Shown here one piece after another: positions 11,398 through 26,169 of a stretch of DNA of 64,000 nt; the first letter of the stretch is position 1, and each line of letters opens with the position of its first letter. Made by a program: the position numbers and the translations under genes. Source of the DNA: Sinonovacula constricta (Eukaryota > Mollusca > Bivalvia > Cardiida > Solecurtidae); the NCBI GenBank assembly GCA_007844125.1, contig CM017556.1:75041618-75105617 (forward strand), read 5' to 3'. A model generated the notes under the pieces. It did not search any database. It had not been told where the DNA came from and saw nothing but the letters and a program-made list of their open reading frames with translations.

Positions 11398-14300
11398 CAA
11401 TTCCCTAATTCTGTTTATTATTTGTTATCCGTACATCGCTTTCATCTACAAATTGTGTTTGTTTACGGAGTTAAATTACCCAATCAAAGGTGTTAGCGGT
11501 GTTAGGTTTCTTAACTGTAGTCATAAATACTGAGATTTGTCGGCTAAAAAAACTAAATCCCGTTACTGATGAGGGTAATCATGTTATATATTTAATTGCC
11601 ATTTATGGTACAGTGGTAATTACGGCCTGCCGCTGCTCATACTTCTACAATTTCTTGATCTGCAATGGAGATACCTGACATCATCACTGATAATTAATTA
11701 AAGTAATATTTTTGCCTTACTAATTACCCACTGTTTCTCTTTGTGTTGTTGCACATGCCCGTAGATGTAGAATTTGCGGGTTTTCTTGTTTTATTTTTGC
11801 AGTGGGCTCCAAGAAGATGTTACCGCCATTCGTACTTATATTTGTCATGGCTTCACCGATGAGTTTTAACTGATTTGTATCACAAACTTTATTTATACAT
11901 TTGGATTTATACATTTTTTTGACCGTACAGTTCCTCCCATATTATTTTGTAACCACTGCCAAAGACTTATTGTTCCAATTAACAAAAAACGAGTTGTTAT
12001 TGTGGTTTATTTCTCCCGTCTTTAATAACGTCAACAATATGGGTGTTAAATACGCTTTACTATAGAAAGCCATTCACAGTCTCTTTCGTGGAAGATGTGG
12101 TGTTATCAAACCTGAATTTGATTTCCTATATTTTAAGAACGGACAGCTATTCTGACATTAAATCCCATGTTTTTAGTGTGGCTATTTCGCCTTCAGACCA
12201 CATCTTATTGATGGCGGTAGATAGGACAGGATAACTCTTCTGACATTTTAGCCTGTGCTATTTTTTTTCTTTTTATCTCTGATTATAATATAAGACGTTA
12301 TCGTCACAGGCATGTTTAGCCCCATATCCTGACTGGTTTTCTAATATAATAATGTTATATTAAAAAAGCAAATTCTTTATATGCTCATTTTGCATTTAAA
12401 ACCTAAGAAAATAAAAGAAAAGTAGCAAAATTTGTATAATCGGCAGACAGAACGCGGTTTGTTTTGTGTGTGTTTGTAATGAAAGATCTAGTAAATTAAT
12501 ATATCCATGAGGAATATCCAAGGGAGTTGTTTTCAAGTAGACAAATTCTGTATAATTGAGTATCATACTTCAAGAAGATAGAAATTTACTAATGTACATG
12601 TATTGAATAACACTGTTACAATCGTAATAGATTATTATATTATCTTTCGTTATTTATTTTGTTAGTTGCAAATATTGTTCTTCTGTAAACCATGTCGTTC
12701 CATGTATACATATTATTTATATTGTTGAGCTGTAAGCAAAGAATTTCTAAATGTTATAAAATATGTTGTATTTTATTGTATTTATTAAGCGAATGTAGAT
12801 GTTAATGATATGATCTATATGGCGCAAGGTCTTTTGATGTCTTTTTTAGATTGGGTAGAGGGCTAATGAAGGGGTCCGACAAAAGTCAGGGACTGTGCCT
12901 TGGTTCCATGATTTAGCGCAAAAGTGTAAAATTGCTAATAAGGTTTCATACTGTGTCACATCATCCCCGAGACCCTTTTTTACAGTCACCTACTGCAATA
13001 TTAAAAGTATTATTGATAATGAATTATTGTGATTTATATTGCTATAGCCTGGCTCTTTGTTGATAATGTTATACCGCAGAATATATGTTCTTACCCTGAA
13101 TATTTCCTCAGTCATCATCACCATGTTGATGTCTGTTCACTACCTGAAAAGGTTTATACACAATACCGTCGCTTTTACCATTCGTGTACTTTTTTAGCAT
13201 TCAATAACTATGGTCATTTAATATTCATGTTATTGAAATGCGGTATGAATGGACGTCATTCCATTTCCTTTAAAAAATCGCAAGGTGGCCAAAACACGTC
13301 AAGTTAACATTAGGTTAGGCAGACTATCTTTAAAGTACAACTAAAGGGTCTTAATGTGCCGAACTTATTAGCTCAATACATCTGTCGTTCTATTTTACTG
13401 ATAGTCGTCCCTCCTTTTTCAGCACAGCTAATTTCATACAATATGCACAATCACCATGAATTGCTTTAGACATTATGATAATGTGAAATTATCACGTCTT
13501 GACATTATCCCGACCAACATACCTTTTTAAAGTTAACAAATGGCTTTAAAATATAAAATCTTGATATGTATTTGATGACGTCATTTCTTCTAGTTTACAC
13601 GCAAAGGTACAGCTTGTTTAATTATTTGTATACATTGTCATGCATTAAATAAAAAAAATATACAAGGTCAGCGAAAGTATGTCATTATAACAACCTAACA
13701 AGAACTGTTTTCATGAATTTTCGCCCAAAAGTCTTGATCAAAAGTAGACATTATATTTTGCCAAAAGAAAAGAACTTTTCATATATACCTAAAACCAAAA
13801 TTTTAACGAGATCGGCGAAAAGCACTTTTTAACATAAATGATTATATAATAGTCATTATTCCTCGATATATGCACATTAAAACCAATGACGTATTCCAAC
13901 GTTTTCAGGAAAAAGTTATTACCATGATACAATTTAGAATGAGAAGTCTTATAAAGTTTCGATAAAAAAATTATGGTGGCGCATTTACCTTTATTAGTGT
14001 TATTATCCTTAAAATTATACTGTAATTTATTTAGCAAAGTATTACATTGCAAGTATTAATAAACAAATTGCGAAATTAAATAGCCACCAAATATCTGGGG
14101 GGAAAAACATGCATTAAATTGCGATATATCACGCAAATCAAAAATCTAATACCGAATTATTTGCACAGTAAAGCCGACGTGTTTTTATAAAATTTTAGAC
14201 CGTGCTGCGGTTTGGTATAATACTTTTCTAAATAAATCTTATGCTTGTGCATTTAGGTTCAATATTTAGAATTATGTTATGTCTCGTACGCGTATAGGGT

Positions 14301-15032
14301 AATAAATTAACAAAGAAATTTATTTTATAACAAATAACAAATACAACGCATACAATATATCACGCACACGATAAAACACATGGCGAATGTATGATCTGTA
14401 TATCGCAAAATAGGTTGTCAAAATCCAGATTACTTTAATCTAATCCTGTTAGATAAAAATGCCGACACCTATGAATTATTGGTATCTGCTTCGTACTGCA
14501 TTTAAAGAGCTCCATACTGCATTTATAGATGTTTGTTGTTTGTTGCTTCTTTGTTTCCAATATAGTTGCCCCGTAACTTCGAATATGGATAACCAAATAA
14601 TTATATACAGTTTATATGTATACGTAAAATACAACGCCGGCAGGATGATGTTAGGCATGTAGTATCTTGTCTCTAAGAAAAGCAGAAAATAACATCACCT
14701 GTACTTAAGATATTTCCTCACACCTCCCTGTAGAATCTAGTAAATAAAATTCTTTGTCGATGTAAACACCCTACTGCTCTTGCTGCCCCCCTGCCGATTC
14801 CGTCCTTTTTTAATTTATAAAACGTTTAAACTTTTTTATGTTAAACTTACTAAAGGGAGAAAAGATTCTTTTCGTGTGAACAGTGTATCGTGCTTTTAAG
14901 ACAAATAGGAGAATCAGAAATGGTCATATAAGAATTGCCATAAATATAAAGTCTGAACTACTTCTATAAAAAGGCATACAGAGTTACTATAAAAGTGACA
15001 AAAAAGACATTACAAAAAAAAGAAGAAAAACC
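11398..15032. other. Long AT-rich intergenic stretch, nothing recognised
   Basis: I looked for LINE, LTR, tRNA and exon-like signals on both strands and found none convincing. All open frames are under about 95 codons with no family resemblance. Confidence 0.55.
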
Positions 15033-15094
15033 GGCAGTTACCGCCTTAGAACGGTCAGTCGACAAAAGGACCGACTGGGATGCTTAACTGGTTT
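15033..15094 (+). repeat. 61-bp dispersed repeat, copy A
   Basis: CAGTTACCGCCTTAGAACGG then GGACCGACTGGGATGCTTAA and GGTTT recur at 24871-24937 (same orientation) and, reverse-complemented, at 44102-44160 and more weakly at 44488-44535. This is a short interspersed family, possibly the core of a SINE or non-autonomous transposon. I cannot assign it to a named family. Confidence 0.6.
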
Positions 15095-18000
15095 GTAGAG
15101 GCCCACCCCAACCTTGCACTTTCTGAAGGTTTTTTCTCCCATTGTAAATAGAAATATCCCAGAAATATCAGAAATACCAAAAAAGAGAGACAACTAACAG
15201 CAAGCACCTGCATCGAGAGTTCTATGTGATAAATGGAAATTATATACAAACAAAAGAAATCTATTATAATAAACTATAAATATATGTGCAATATGTACAA
15301 GAGACAAAAGCCTCGGGAACTTTAAAGTTCCAAACAAGAAAGTAGTTTGAAATAAAACAGCCATGGCGTCGACGTCATATGTAAGATGTGTCAAAAAGTG
15401 AAATTAAAAACAAAACATGAAGGAAACCATTTAGAACACAATCCAATCCAACAAAACGAAATATAGTATTGTAAAGAAGTAATGGTAATAAAATTCAATG
15501 TTTTGGTATAATAAGTCGATGATTTAATCTGCAATCGGCATATTATATAATAAAGGCAAACAAGATCCCGGAGTAATAGGTACTGTGCAATTTTACGTAA
15601 AGGGCATGAAGTTGTCTCACCTTACATAGGATAGGGCTGGAGAGATAAAGAGACAATGAAGATTCCAAAAGGGACTTTCAAATTAAGTCATCTATTTATG
15701 TAGTCTCTACAACCTGTCCGGTCATCGTGTAATTTAAGAGCGATGCAAGTTTTTGACTGTTAAAAGTGTCAATTGCTGGCAATGCAATGAAATGAAGTTT
15801 AGTAAAGATGTCAAAAAGTTATTGAGACCCTTGTTTTTGTTCTTATATAGAACATTTCCATAAAATGCGGAATAGTTTATGCCTAGCTACGTAAGTGTTT
15901 TCATAAGTAATAGTGATCCTAATGTCTAGAAATGCTGTCATATCTATAATGTTACGTAAAGTCCACACATCATCGTTTTCGTAGAGAGGATAGACATATA
16001 CAAAACATTGAATTCTTCATTCCCTAAAGATAAATTTGATTTTCTGAAACAAAAAAACATCTTTAGATATAGGCTACACCTTTAGCGTCACGTTAACTCG
16101 CAGCCATAGAAACTGCAGATGTCTATCTTCATGAGCATTTATGACTTCAGTTGATTTTATGGCAACATGAAATAAATGTCATAAGGTTATGAAAATGTAT
16201 ACAGATGTTTCCTACAGTAAAACAGTCTAATGCTTCACATTTGGCAATAATGCTGGAGAAACACGACGAATGGTGGACGTATGCCAAGACAATTAGCCAT
16301 GAATTGTGAAAATGTCTACTATAATTCGAATTATGTTATCTGGAAGAAACATGGTGTGTGACTGTTTAAAGGAACGCGTTAAATATAAATGTTAGCCTTT
16401 AAATGTTAGTCAAATAACACCACACAGGTAAAAACTTGTTTTAGGGTCGAGAGTAGCCAAAGTACAAAACATTGTCTTGTTCAGTCCCTAAATCGCTTTT
16501 AATTATAATATATGTTGATCAACCTTGTCATGTATTCATTCCACGAGAATCCGTTTCTCAAAACTACATGAGCGCACCTCCACATCCAACTCCACTAATT
16601 CGCTAATTATCGACGAAGGTGCCAGGGTGTGACCTCTGGAGGTAATTAGTGCCGCTCTGGAGAGCGGTGCATTTTATGGAATGTATTTCTTTGGGCACGA
16701 TAGGGTAGCTTGCAAAACACAGCTGTTCTGTGAGACCTTTTTCAGAAAAAAGAATTGAGTATTCCGTATTTTAACATTGTAGCTTGAAACAATAATGTGC
16801 ACCTTGCAATTATAAAGGTAGGAGACATTTATAGGAATTTGCAGCTGTTTGTGAATACAGATGTATTTTTTTTTTTCTCTTACCAAACCCAAACAATTTG
16901 GTAGGTATATTTTCGCTTGTATGTTAGACGCTTTTAAGTATTTTTGTTTATTAAGCTGATGTTGTGTATTGCTAAGATATAGTTTGTAATGGCGATATTC
17001 TAAACAAGCTTTGTGTATATTGCAGGACTTAAGCTTTATTTCATTTAATGATGCAAACAAAATATTAAAAATAACAGTATTTTTGAACAAAATCCAGTAT
17101 TATTCGTGAACGCACAACGTTAAGAGATAAAAACTTCGAAAAACCCCGACCAGGTTTTAGAGTTCTCTTATCATTGTAATTAATTACAAAGTTAGGATAT
17201 TTTACATATAATGTGCAGAATCGTTTGGAAAAAGAAAAACAAGATCGTTATTCACTTCTTAAAGTGTATGTGTGTCTAAAGAAAAGTCCAGTTTTTTTTT
17301 ATCAGGCCAGGTCCTGACATTGCCATAACGTATTTCTCCTTCGATAAATAAATGTTTGAATACCATTTCTGTTTGGTATTCATGCGGCTATTTAATAAAA
17401 CAGAGGACTATTACATTAGAATAGTAATAACAACGTTTCTAAATTGATATAGTCATGGATTCAGACGCCATTATCATATTATTGTTCATAAGTACTTTCC
17501 TATTAAAACGGTTCCTTCGAAAATGGCTTTGAGCCGGTAACTCATGTTTTCAATGAAACTACTGATTTATGGCAAGCTCATTAACTAGCCTGAAGTCGGC
17601 ATTCATTGGACGTCTTGTGTTGGTAACCATTAAATTATAACAGATTCACGCCAAAAAGAAAAAGGAAATGTTAACGTACTCTGTAAATGTCGATAATGTT
17701 GCTTAATGAGACTTCTTGTTTACCTTCACGGACTAGACTATTAGTGCTACAAGTACATGTATTGATTAAAATGACACAAATTGACGACAGAAAGTCACTT
17801 GGTTATAAGTTTATACCTGTTCAGTTCAGAATAATTTTCTAATGCAAAAACAAATGTTTATGTTGCCAAAGGGGATTTTTTCTCAAATTACTAGATTAAT
17901 TGACATAAAAGTGTTTCTAGTGAAATTGAAAGTAAAATTTTTATAATAGAAAGGTTTTTTCACTGTGTACTAAGATCTCATCCAAATTAATGACAACAAA

Positions 18001-19958
18001 AGTAAACTAGAATTAGATTAAACAATCACTCATAATTAATGTGCCGCGTTTTTAAAGTGTTTACAATTTGTTTATTTTTACAAAGAGACGGCCAGTCTTG
18101 ATTCCAATTGTACAAACAAGTGTACTTGGAAAGCTACCTTACGTCCACCATGTCTGAATCTTATACCAGTAGACTGTGTAATATTGTCTGTCGAAATCAA
18201 GGACCCTGAATTATTGCAATCCACTCTCTGACACTGTCGGTTTATAACGTTTAACTCAGTAACAGGCTCAGATTATTTAAGGACACGTGACTCTGTATGA
18301 CGTCAGACAAAACGTCTGTTAGGAATTTGAAAATAGAAAGTTCAAATATGTTACACACTAAGCTTATGAAAAATAAGTGAGATAAAGATAAATTACTTGA
18401 ATATTGTTAAATTAAATGCTATCAGCATGCAATTCATTTAGTTTTCGTATTGACGTGTATGTTATCAATATGCTGTGATCTAGTTTACATTCGTGCTTTG
18501 CGTAAAAAGTATAGAAAATAATTTGATAGTTATTGCTATATTACTCAAGTAGTCATAGATTTTCAGACCAAAAAAAAAATAATATATATATATATATTTA
18601 TTATTATGGTAATGGTCCTTAAAATCAGATTCAGTGTGGGTTAAATATCGTTTGTCTGTTTTGACAAGATTCTTGTCATTGTGCCTATAGCAGAGGTGTT
18701 ATGGTGAGGTCCGAACGACAGCTTTGCTTGGAGATTGGTAGCAATCGTAGTCATTCCAAAACCGTGTCACTGATTTCTTCTTCGCATGCTACCATAGAGA
18801 AAATATCCTGCTGTCTCATGTCTTATGTAATCGTAAAATATAGAATGTTCCATTGTACTGGAATGTTAAACCTTAAGACAAAACCCTAAAACATTTCATT
18901 GTGCTACAAATAGACCATTGATGCGAAACATCAAAGGCGACAAGCGCCAAGAAAACAAATTTAAAAAAATATTGACATACATATTAAACTACATAAAAAT
19001 ATTGTTTTTATTTTAAAGTTAATTAATAGTTTAAATGCATTTGAAAGTATTATTCCTGTATGAATGAGACCACTTAAATGTCGAAAAAACATATCAACAA
19101 ACAGGAAAATGCATTATTTGACAGTTGAAATAGATATCTGTTAGTATATCGGCGTGGAAGAAACATTCACTAAAAAAACTTGACAACAATATTTTGCCTT
19201 TTTCTTTGAAGCTGTAAATGCTACGACGTCGATTCTTGAATGTAGATGATTTTCTTAAGTCAAATGTTTCAGTGAGTAAACTGATAAAAGAAAAAAACCT
19301 TACCTGAGATGATCCTTTATTGGACCAAAAATGAAGGAATATAATTTCGTTTTTGTCGTTGCTTCATGTGTACAATATTATGATAACGAGTTCTACTTAT
19401 GCATGCCTTTTAAAAATCAAAGCGCTCAAAAGCGCTGTTTGGGCGATGTCAGTTTGAACAATGGTCTCAATTATTAGCACATGTACAAATGTACAGTGCA
19501 TTGAAAATTGGAAAGCAGGCAAGTCTTAAGCTGTGAAACACCTCTTCTAAATATAGATTTTAAACTGGGATAAACTCTACATCTGACTCACTAACTCCTG
19601 ATAATAGAAACCATTCTATTAACAATCGAATACTTTCTTTTATGAATTTGCTTAAGTGAGATCTAAAATAAACTATTTTACATGCTTCCGGATTCGACCA
19701 AAATAAACTGAGGTGGAAATAAACTACTACCTTTTGCACACATGTGATCTGAATCTATGAGTCACGAGTGTGCCATTTTCTCTCCGAATGCGTTATCTTT
19801 TGACTGTCCATTTCAACCCTAATCTCTAGTCAATGAATAATATTCCTACGCGTTGTTTATTTATAAATCTGCATTTAATGTATACCTGAACTACACAATA
19901 TAATGAACCTCCAGTTTAAACACAGAATAATAATAATGTTATCGTTTGGAGCATGCCT
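15095..19958. other. Long AT-rich intergenic stretch
   Basis: No gene supported. Minor items are a perfect 7-bp-stem hairpin CCGCTCTGGAGAGCGG at about 16652-16667 and an AT dinucleotide run near 18580-18597. The 138-codon minus frame at 16674-17090 has no recognisable domain and biased AT-rich composition. Confidence 0.55.
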
Positions 19959-20078
19959 GGACACAATTGAAATGTCTAGTCTCCTTTGACATACATCTGG
20001 ACACAATTTACGTGTCTAGTTTCCTTTGACATACATCTGGACACAATTTACGTGTCTAGTCTCCTTTGACATACATCT
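19959..20078. repeat. 40-bp tandem triplication
   Basis: Three adjacent copies of a 40-bp unit beginning GGACACAATTTACGTGTCTA and ending CCTTTGACATACATCT. The first copy is slightly diverged. Confidence 0.93.
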
Positions 20079-23000
20079 TGTTCTGTACATACACAACTTA
20101 TTGCCAGGCATGAATAACTGACCGCGAGGAGGTAAGGTCATGTAGGGTCAATCCTGTGTGCTTCTGAAATTCACTTTGGTCATCATTCTGTACAATGTCG
20201 AAAGCAACACCGCCAAAATATGCAATTGTTTTTTTCGTCTTTACCTTGATGGTAATTCTACCTCCTATGGTATTAACATAAGTTTAATTTGTACTAAAGT
20301 AGAAGATTTATATGCTAGAAAACTGCTGAACACATCAAAGTTGTTACAGCAAGACTTTCGATTTTACAAAGAAGCAATGTTTTTTTTTTCTTCAAAATTT
20401 CATTGCTTCAAATTACACTAGCAGTATGAAAACACTTATGCAGCAAGGCATACGCTATCCAGCATTTTATGGAAATGTTGTATATAAGATAAACAAAGTC
20501 AAGAGTCTCTATAACTTTTCTGACCTATTTACAAAATTTATATGGGAATTTATTGCTCAAGGTTACAACCCAGGAATCCTTCGTTGTACTGCCTTGCTTG
20601 CAATTGACCCTTTTACAAGAACTTGCATTGATGTTCAATTGCACTTGAGCAGTCCTCATGCCCTCTACGTGAGCATCACAGTAGGTATAACTTAGGGATT
20701 TTGTTTGCTTTCATGATATTATAATTATGCCAGTTGCGGATATATCATCTTTCTCATCAGTCTGAACCTGATCGCAGCGACACAGCCAAAATATGCAATT
20801 CGTTTAATGTTGTATACAACATCTAGAAACCGAATGATTAAAATATTATCAGAAATGTTTAATCAGCTCAGAGATTTAATTGGAAAGTAACTACTCCAGA
20901 ATTTATTACGATTATCTCATCTCAAAATTTACGTCCTTCATCAGAGTATTCCTGTTTTAGTATTAGTTTACAGTTGGTGTTAACCGTTGGACAACTTTTT
21001 TGCGTGACGATGATAGCGACGTATTTATGTCTGACTGACTGAAGAGAACAAACGTGTTAAGAACTATACATCTAAAATGGATTGCAATTAATACAGTGTC
21101 AGCTCGGAGTTGGGACAATCGTTAAAGTGGTACATAGAAACTGTGATTAATTGTTTACGCGATTTTGCAGATTATACCTTTAACATAGAAAGTCTCCAGG
21201 TCCAACTATATAGCAGAACGTCAAAGTATTGTTATCTTGAACCAGAAGTTTAACAAGTAATTTATATTTAACTATAGGGTTGGAATCAGTTTAACATATA
21301 TTTAATTATTTTGATTTCTTGCTCAATGCCACACATCGTTTATGAAAACAGTCGAAACATATTAAAAATGTATTCGAAATTCTACCAATGTTCCCTGGAC
21401 AGAATAATATAACGCACAAGAAAAGGTTGATGCAGAGCACCAAGGCGCCGGAAATAATATATCAGAAACATCATATTTAGTATAGCAGCATTTAGCACCA
21501 CATCATTTGCTATTGTGGAATAAAATATTTAAAAAAGCTTTGATTGTTAATTGAGTGAATTTGTAAGTGTGAATGACACTTTTTAATTCCTAAGGCAACA
21601 CAACAATAACCGTGAACAACACTTACTCAACAAACGCCGTACGAAGTTTCCAAACAAATAATCGTGGTACGACTTTGAAATGGTATGAAGTCACTAACAT
21701 CCGCCTTAGCGCGAACAATCTGTACAACACGCAACAAAACATTGAATTTATATGACCTATTTATTTCTTGCAATATGCCTCCAAAAGCAATATTTTTAAT
21801 GAAGTTTAAATCTGAACAAATCTTGAATACCAAACAATTTATATGTATATGTCTATCAAAGTGTTCGAGCAAATGTGTTTGATAGTTAGTGCAATCTGCT
21901 AAAATCAAAACCAAACACACCACAAATTGTTATAATATTCACCGAGATGTTATTGCGCGATTTGCATCCAAAAGTTCTTTGTTGAGTGTAAAAAAGAACA
22001 AAACTGAGATTACTGATTATTAAAAAAGAAAACAATATCATCTATACGAAGAAATGATTAACCATGAGTATGGCATTGAAGAGACCAAACCAATTACATA
22101 TATCAGTTCGGCAACCCTATCATGTTTGAGACACCATCTCTGTGTACTGTTATTATATCTAATACAACCTTAAAGTCGTAGTCGGAGATGTTGACTTCCA
22201 TAAAACACGCTGTAGCTACTGCCATGTGTCAGAACGCGGTCAAACTAGATTGTTAACATTGATTCCAGCATCTACTATATTTAGCTAATTGTTGACAATT
22301 TGTTTGACAGCGCTGGCCGATTTCCGTCATTAGGCAGCTTCGCGGTATCCAATTTTACACAGGACTGTCTAGTGTGACGGGGCTAAATATACAAGTCCGT
22401 GTTGTTGCTGTTTTTACTCTAGTACTTACTCGTCGCGGTTATGCTTCTCCGCCAAGGCGATGCTTGAAAGTTTATCGGATTTATCCTATACTTTGTCGGA
22501 TAAATGACGATTAAAACTGCAAATTGACATATGTTTTTTAGTTATCCTTAACACGTTTTCTGTTAGCAAAGACGTTTACCCGTATGTGTGTATACACAGT
22601 AGGGGTTTGGTCATAAAACTAGCATGACAAAAAGCTCCATACGGGGATCAGCTGTTAGGCTCATATTCATATTCCTAACCAATCAAAGTGATATGGGTGT
22701 CATATGGCACCACTTACCCACCCGACCTCCCAGCGGTTACAACATGTCCACTTCATAACAGTTATCAAAGCTACTTTAATATACCACGTAACAACGTACA
22801 GTACTCGTTTTGGAACACATTACATAACTAGAAATTATGTAGATTCATATTTAAACACAGAGTGGTTAAATCAAAGTATACAGGTACAGAATTTCTACTC
22901 GATGCGGAAAACACATAAATTACTTGTATAAAATATACTTGAATTACTGTGGATTTTACTTTTGTTGCAAACTTTTTCTGACAAAATAAGCACGAAAGGT

Positions 23001-23336
23001 TACGCCTACGTATATACGGCGATAGCTGTGCCATTGAAGTTTACACGACGTCCGTGCACCTGCCAATATATACTGAAGGACACTGTTCACTGCAAATTGG
23101 TGTATTACACTATACAAATACTATATAGTCACCAATTTACCGAAACATACAGACCATTCATAATATAAGATCAATTTACCCAACCGGTCATTTACTGGAA
23201 CCTCCATAAATCCGATGAGTCTGTCACGTATGGCCTCGATCTGAGTCTTGCGGGTGACGTGACTCGTTAAAACCAGTCGATTGGGTAAATGGTATATTAG
23301 GGTTGTATATCTTACATTGTGAAGGGTATTTTTATG
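20079..23336. other. Intergenic DNA, nothing recognised
   Basis: Open frames at 20158-20421 and 20426-20695 (+) were inspected; neither shows a domain, and their AT-rich codons match the surrounding DNA. No RNA gene was seen. Confidence 0.55.
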
Positions 23337-23700
23337 CCATGCTAAATGATCCTAAGTAATTGGGAAGTTTTATTTCAAAAGTCGTCTTTAAAGTTAGCAT
23401 GTTAATAGCAATGTTATGTTGCAACTATTCAGGATTGAGCCGCCAATACGAGGTTGATACAGTTACAGGTTTATAATTCAATTTGACTTGTATTCTTTTT
23501 TATTAATGGGAAGGAAACACATAAAACGAGGATATAATATCATAAGTGACTTTCCTCTTAACTAAAAACTAAACAATAACTACATACTGAAACAAAAAAG
23601 CGAATTCCATTGATAAGGAAGTGCATTGTTGGTAAATTGGAAATCCCCATGATGTGCGAGGTAAGAGCATCCGGACGGTACTTCTGACAGGGCCGGAAGA
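23337..23700 (+). repeat. Old direct duplication, left copy
   Basis: Two blocks here (about 23337-23486 and 23580-23700) match 26170-26330 and 26655-26745 in the same order and orientation at clearly reduced identity. Shared landmarks are TTTTATTTCAAAAGTCG, ACGAGGTTGATAC and CGGTACTTCT. The two copies bracket the 25-bp satellite. Confidence 0.6.
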
Positions 23701-23720
23701 CAACAGTGTGCAATACATAA

Positions 23721-24551
23721 TATTCGATTGCTGACTTTGTGCTGTATTCGATTGTTGGCTGTATGCTGTATTCGACTGCTGACTGTATGCTGTTATTCGA
23801 TTGTTGGCTGTATGCTGTTATTCGATTGTTGGCTGTTTGCTGGTATTCGATTGCTGGCTTATGCTGTATTCGATTGTTGGCTGTATGCTGTATTCGATTG
23901 TTGGCTGTATGCTGTTATTCAATTATTGGCTGTATGCTAGTATTCGATTGCTGGCTGTATGCTGTTATTCAATTGTTGGCTGTATGCTGTTATTCAATTG
24001 CTGGCTTATGCTGTATTCGATTGTCGGCTGTATGCTGTTATTCAATTGCTGGCTGTATGCTGGTATTCGATTGCTGGCTTATGCTGTATTCGATTGTTGG
24101 CTGTATGCTGTTATTTTATTGTTGGCTGTATGCTGGTATTCGATTGCTGGCTGTATGCTGTTATTCGATTGTTGGCTGTAAGCTGTCATTAAATTGCTGG
24201 CTTATGCTGTATTCGATTGTCGGCTGTATGCTGTTATTCGATTGTTGGCTGTATGCTGTTATTCGATTGTTGGCTGTATGCTGTACTCGATTGTTGGCTG
24301 TATGCTGTTATTCGATTGTTGGCTGTATGTTATATTCGATTGTTGGCTGTATGCTGTTATTCGATTGTTGGCTGTATGCTGTTATTCGATTGTTGGCTGT
24401 ATGATGTTATTCGATTGTTGGTTGTATGTTGTTTTCGATTGTTGGCTGTATGCTGTTATTCGATTGTTGACTATGTGCTTGTATTCGATTGTTGACTATG
24501 TGGTTTATTTCGATTGTTGGTTGTATGCGGATTTGATTGTTGATTATGTGC
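23721..24551. repeat. 25-bp satellite (about 33 copies)
   Basis: The unit is TGCTGTTATTCGATTGTTGG CTGTA, with 24-bp variants (TGCTGTATTCG form) and CTGGCTTA variants interspersed. Because the unit length is not a multiple of three and has no stop in any + frame, all three + frames stay open over long runs (up to 221 codons) and give overlapping Cys/Leu-rich reads with a 25-residue superperiod. These are artefacts, not a gene. The right end decays into TTGACTATGTG forms. Confidence 0.95.
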
Positions 24552-24870
24552 TACCTTGGATTCTCGCAATACTTGAATAATCGCAAGCAGAAAATAACCC
24601 CGTTTATCGCCTAACTAAATACATGTATATTAAAGCACTCACAAATAAAAGTGGGAATTGGTGTACTCAATGTACTTTAAGAACTCTCTGTCTAGTTGTC
24701 TAGTTATACATGTATGTCATTGGGTATTCAGCTGTTTGTAACGGTCAGTTGCATCAGGAAATATGGTGCTGTGGGATAAGTGGCTGGTTATTTCTCGTCA
24801 AATCCTCACTTGTGACCTACGCCATAACAATAAATGTCCTTAAAGATATACGGCGTTTGGGAGGCTTTAA

Positions 24871-24937
24871 ATGGTTTTTTTGTCACAGGCCGACTGGGTT
24901 GCTTAAACAGGTTTTACAGGGCTCGAATCCCGCACTC
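24871..24937 (+). repeat. 61-bp dispersed repeat, copy B, with B-box-like motif
   Basis: GGCCGACTGGGTTGCTTAAA CAGGTTT matches copy A at 15033-15094. It is followed by GGGCTCGAATCCCGC, close to a pol III B-box (GGTTCGANTCC), so the family may be the tRNA-like part of a SINE. The open frame 24710-25105 crosses it and is not considered a gene. Confidence 0.5.
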
Positions 24938-26169
24938 CATTGGGGTTTCTCACGTGCGAGAAGTGAAAGAAAACATATTCTTTTGAAACAAAACTGTACA
25001 AGTGATGACGTATTCTTAGAGCTTAGTTGTGACGGCTTGAATAGACAGTTTCCATGTGATGTCATAGGCACTGATAAGACAGCCATCTTTGAAGGCAGAA
25101 GCTAATGCAGGCCGAAATCTGGAAATATGTGCTGTATTAAACTCACCACTTCGTTGTTGTTTTTAAGTCTATTGTACTGAATTTGATATCAAATTTAATA
25201 GTTTTTATGAATCATTTTAAATATCAAAACTATATTTAGATAATTCAAAATGTAAAAAAAAATCCACCTAAAAAGATACACTGTTCATTTTGTTTAAGGA
25301 TGAGCCAATTTTCTTTTAATGTGTATTAATTTTTTGTGTATATTCATCAAATTTTCATTAGTTTTCCAATGGTCTATAGTTTTAATTTTTAGACTATAAT
25401 GAAGAAATTATAAGAAAATAAAATTTACACTTTTATATAGTTCATCTGAATATCCCTTGAACTCGCTATCAAAGAAGGCTGCCAAGATAAGGGATTTTCA
25501 CTGATATGGAAACTATCTATAAGAAGGTAATGAAGTTATTAAAATGTCCATATTGTATTTGGGTAAGGAGTTAAGCGCTGTTTCTACTAGCAACAGACAA
25601 AAACATACTGATTGTAAAAGAAATTATATATTTGAATCAAAGACAAGATGAACAGAGAAGAAATGTCAATGGTTGTAGCCTTCTGTTTGTGTCTAGGTGG
25701 AAATGAATTATATGTATGTCAAGGATAAATACGCTATCAATACTAATAGGATGAAATAAATGACAACATACATGCACACTGCACAAGACTGCTGTATGAA
25801 TAAGAAAATATGATTAAGTCCTATAACTTACTCTCATTTATATATATATAGCAATATATACTTCATATAACCCAATGAATCTTCTGAATACGAATAAGAA
25901 TACTATAATAACTTAAAACTGAGGAAGACTTACAAGAAACAAGTATGAGGATGGAGTGTTATTGTGGTGACTAAAACATCGAATATAAACATTCAAATCT
26001 TTCATCCACATCCAGTAATATTATCACCACATTTCTCTAAGGAAACTATCAACTATCGCCTTAAATGGAAATCAATGGATACTATCCCCATTAACAACAT
26101 TTAACTGCTGTTATTAGTGCCTCAGTTACGGTGGTACATCGTATCTTGTAATTAGTCGTTTTAACTGAA
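24938..26169. other. AT-rich intergenic DNA, nothing recognised
   Basis: No coding, RNA or repeat signal beyond short A/T runs. Confidence 0.55.

Noticed and set aside
16674..17090. 138-codon minus-strand frame
   Set aside because: AT-rich composition, no domain, no signal peptide and no splice context; a chance frame of this length is plausible in 64 kb read in six frames.
23739..24404. 221-codon open frame, Cys/Leu-rich
   Set aside because: It lies wholly in the 25-bp satellite, and the other two + frames are equally open; no independent coding evidence.
24710..25105. 131-codon + open frame
   Set aside because: Crosses the 61-bp dispersed repeat and B-box-like motif; no domain and no plausible splice context.
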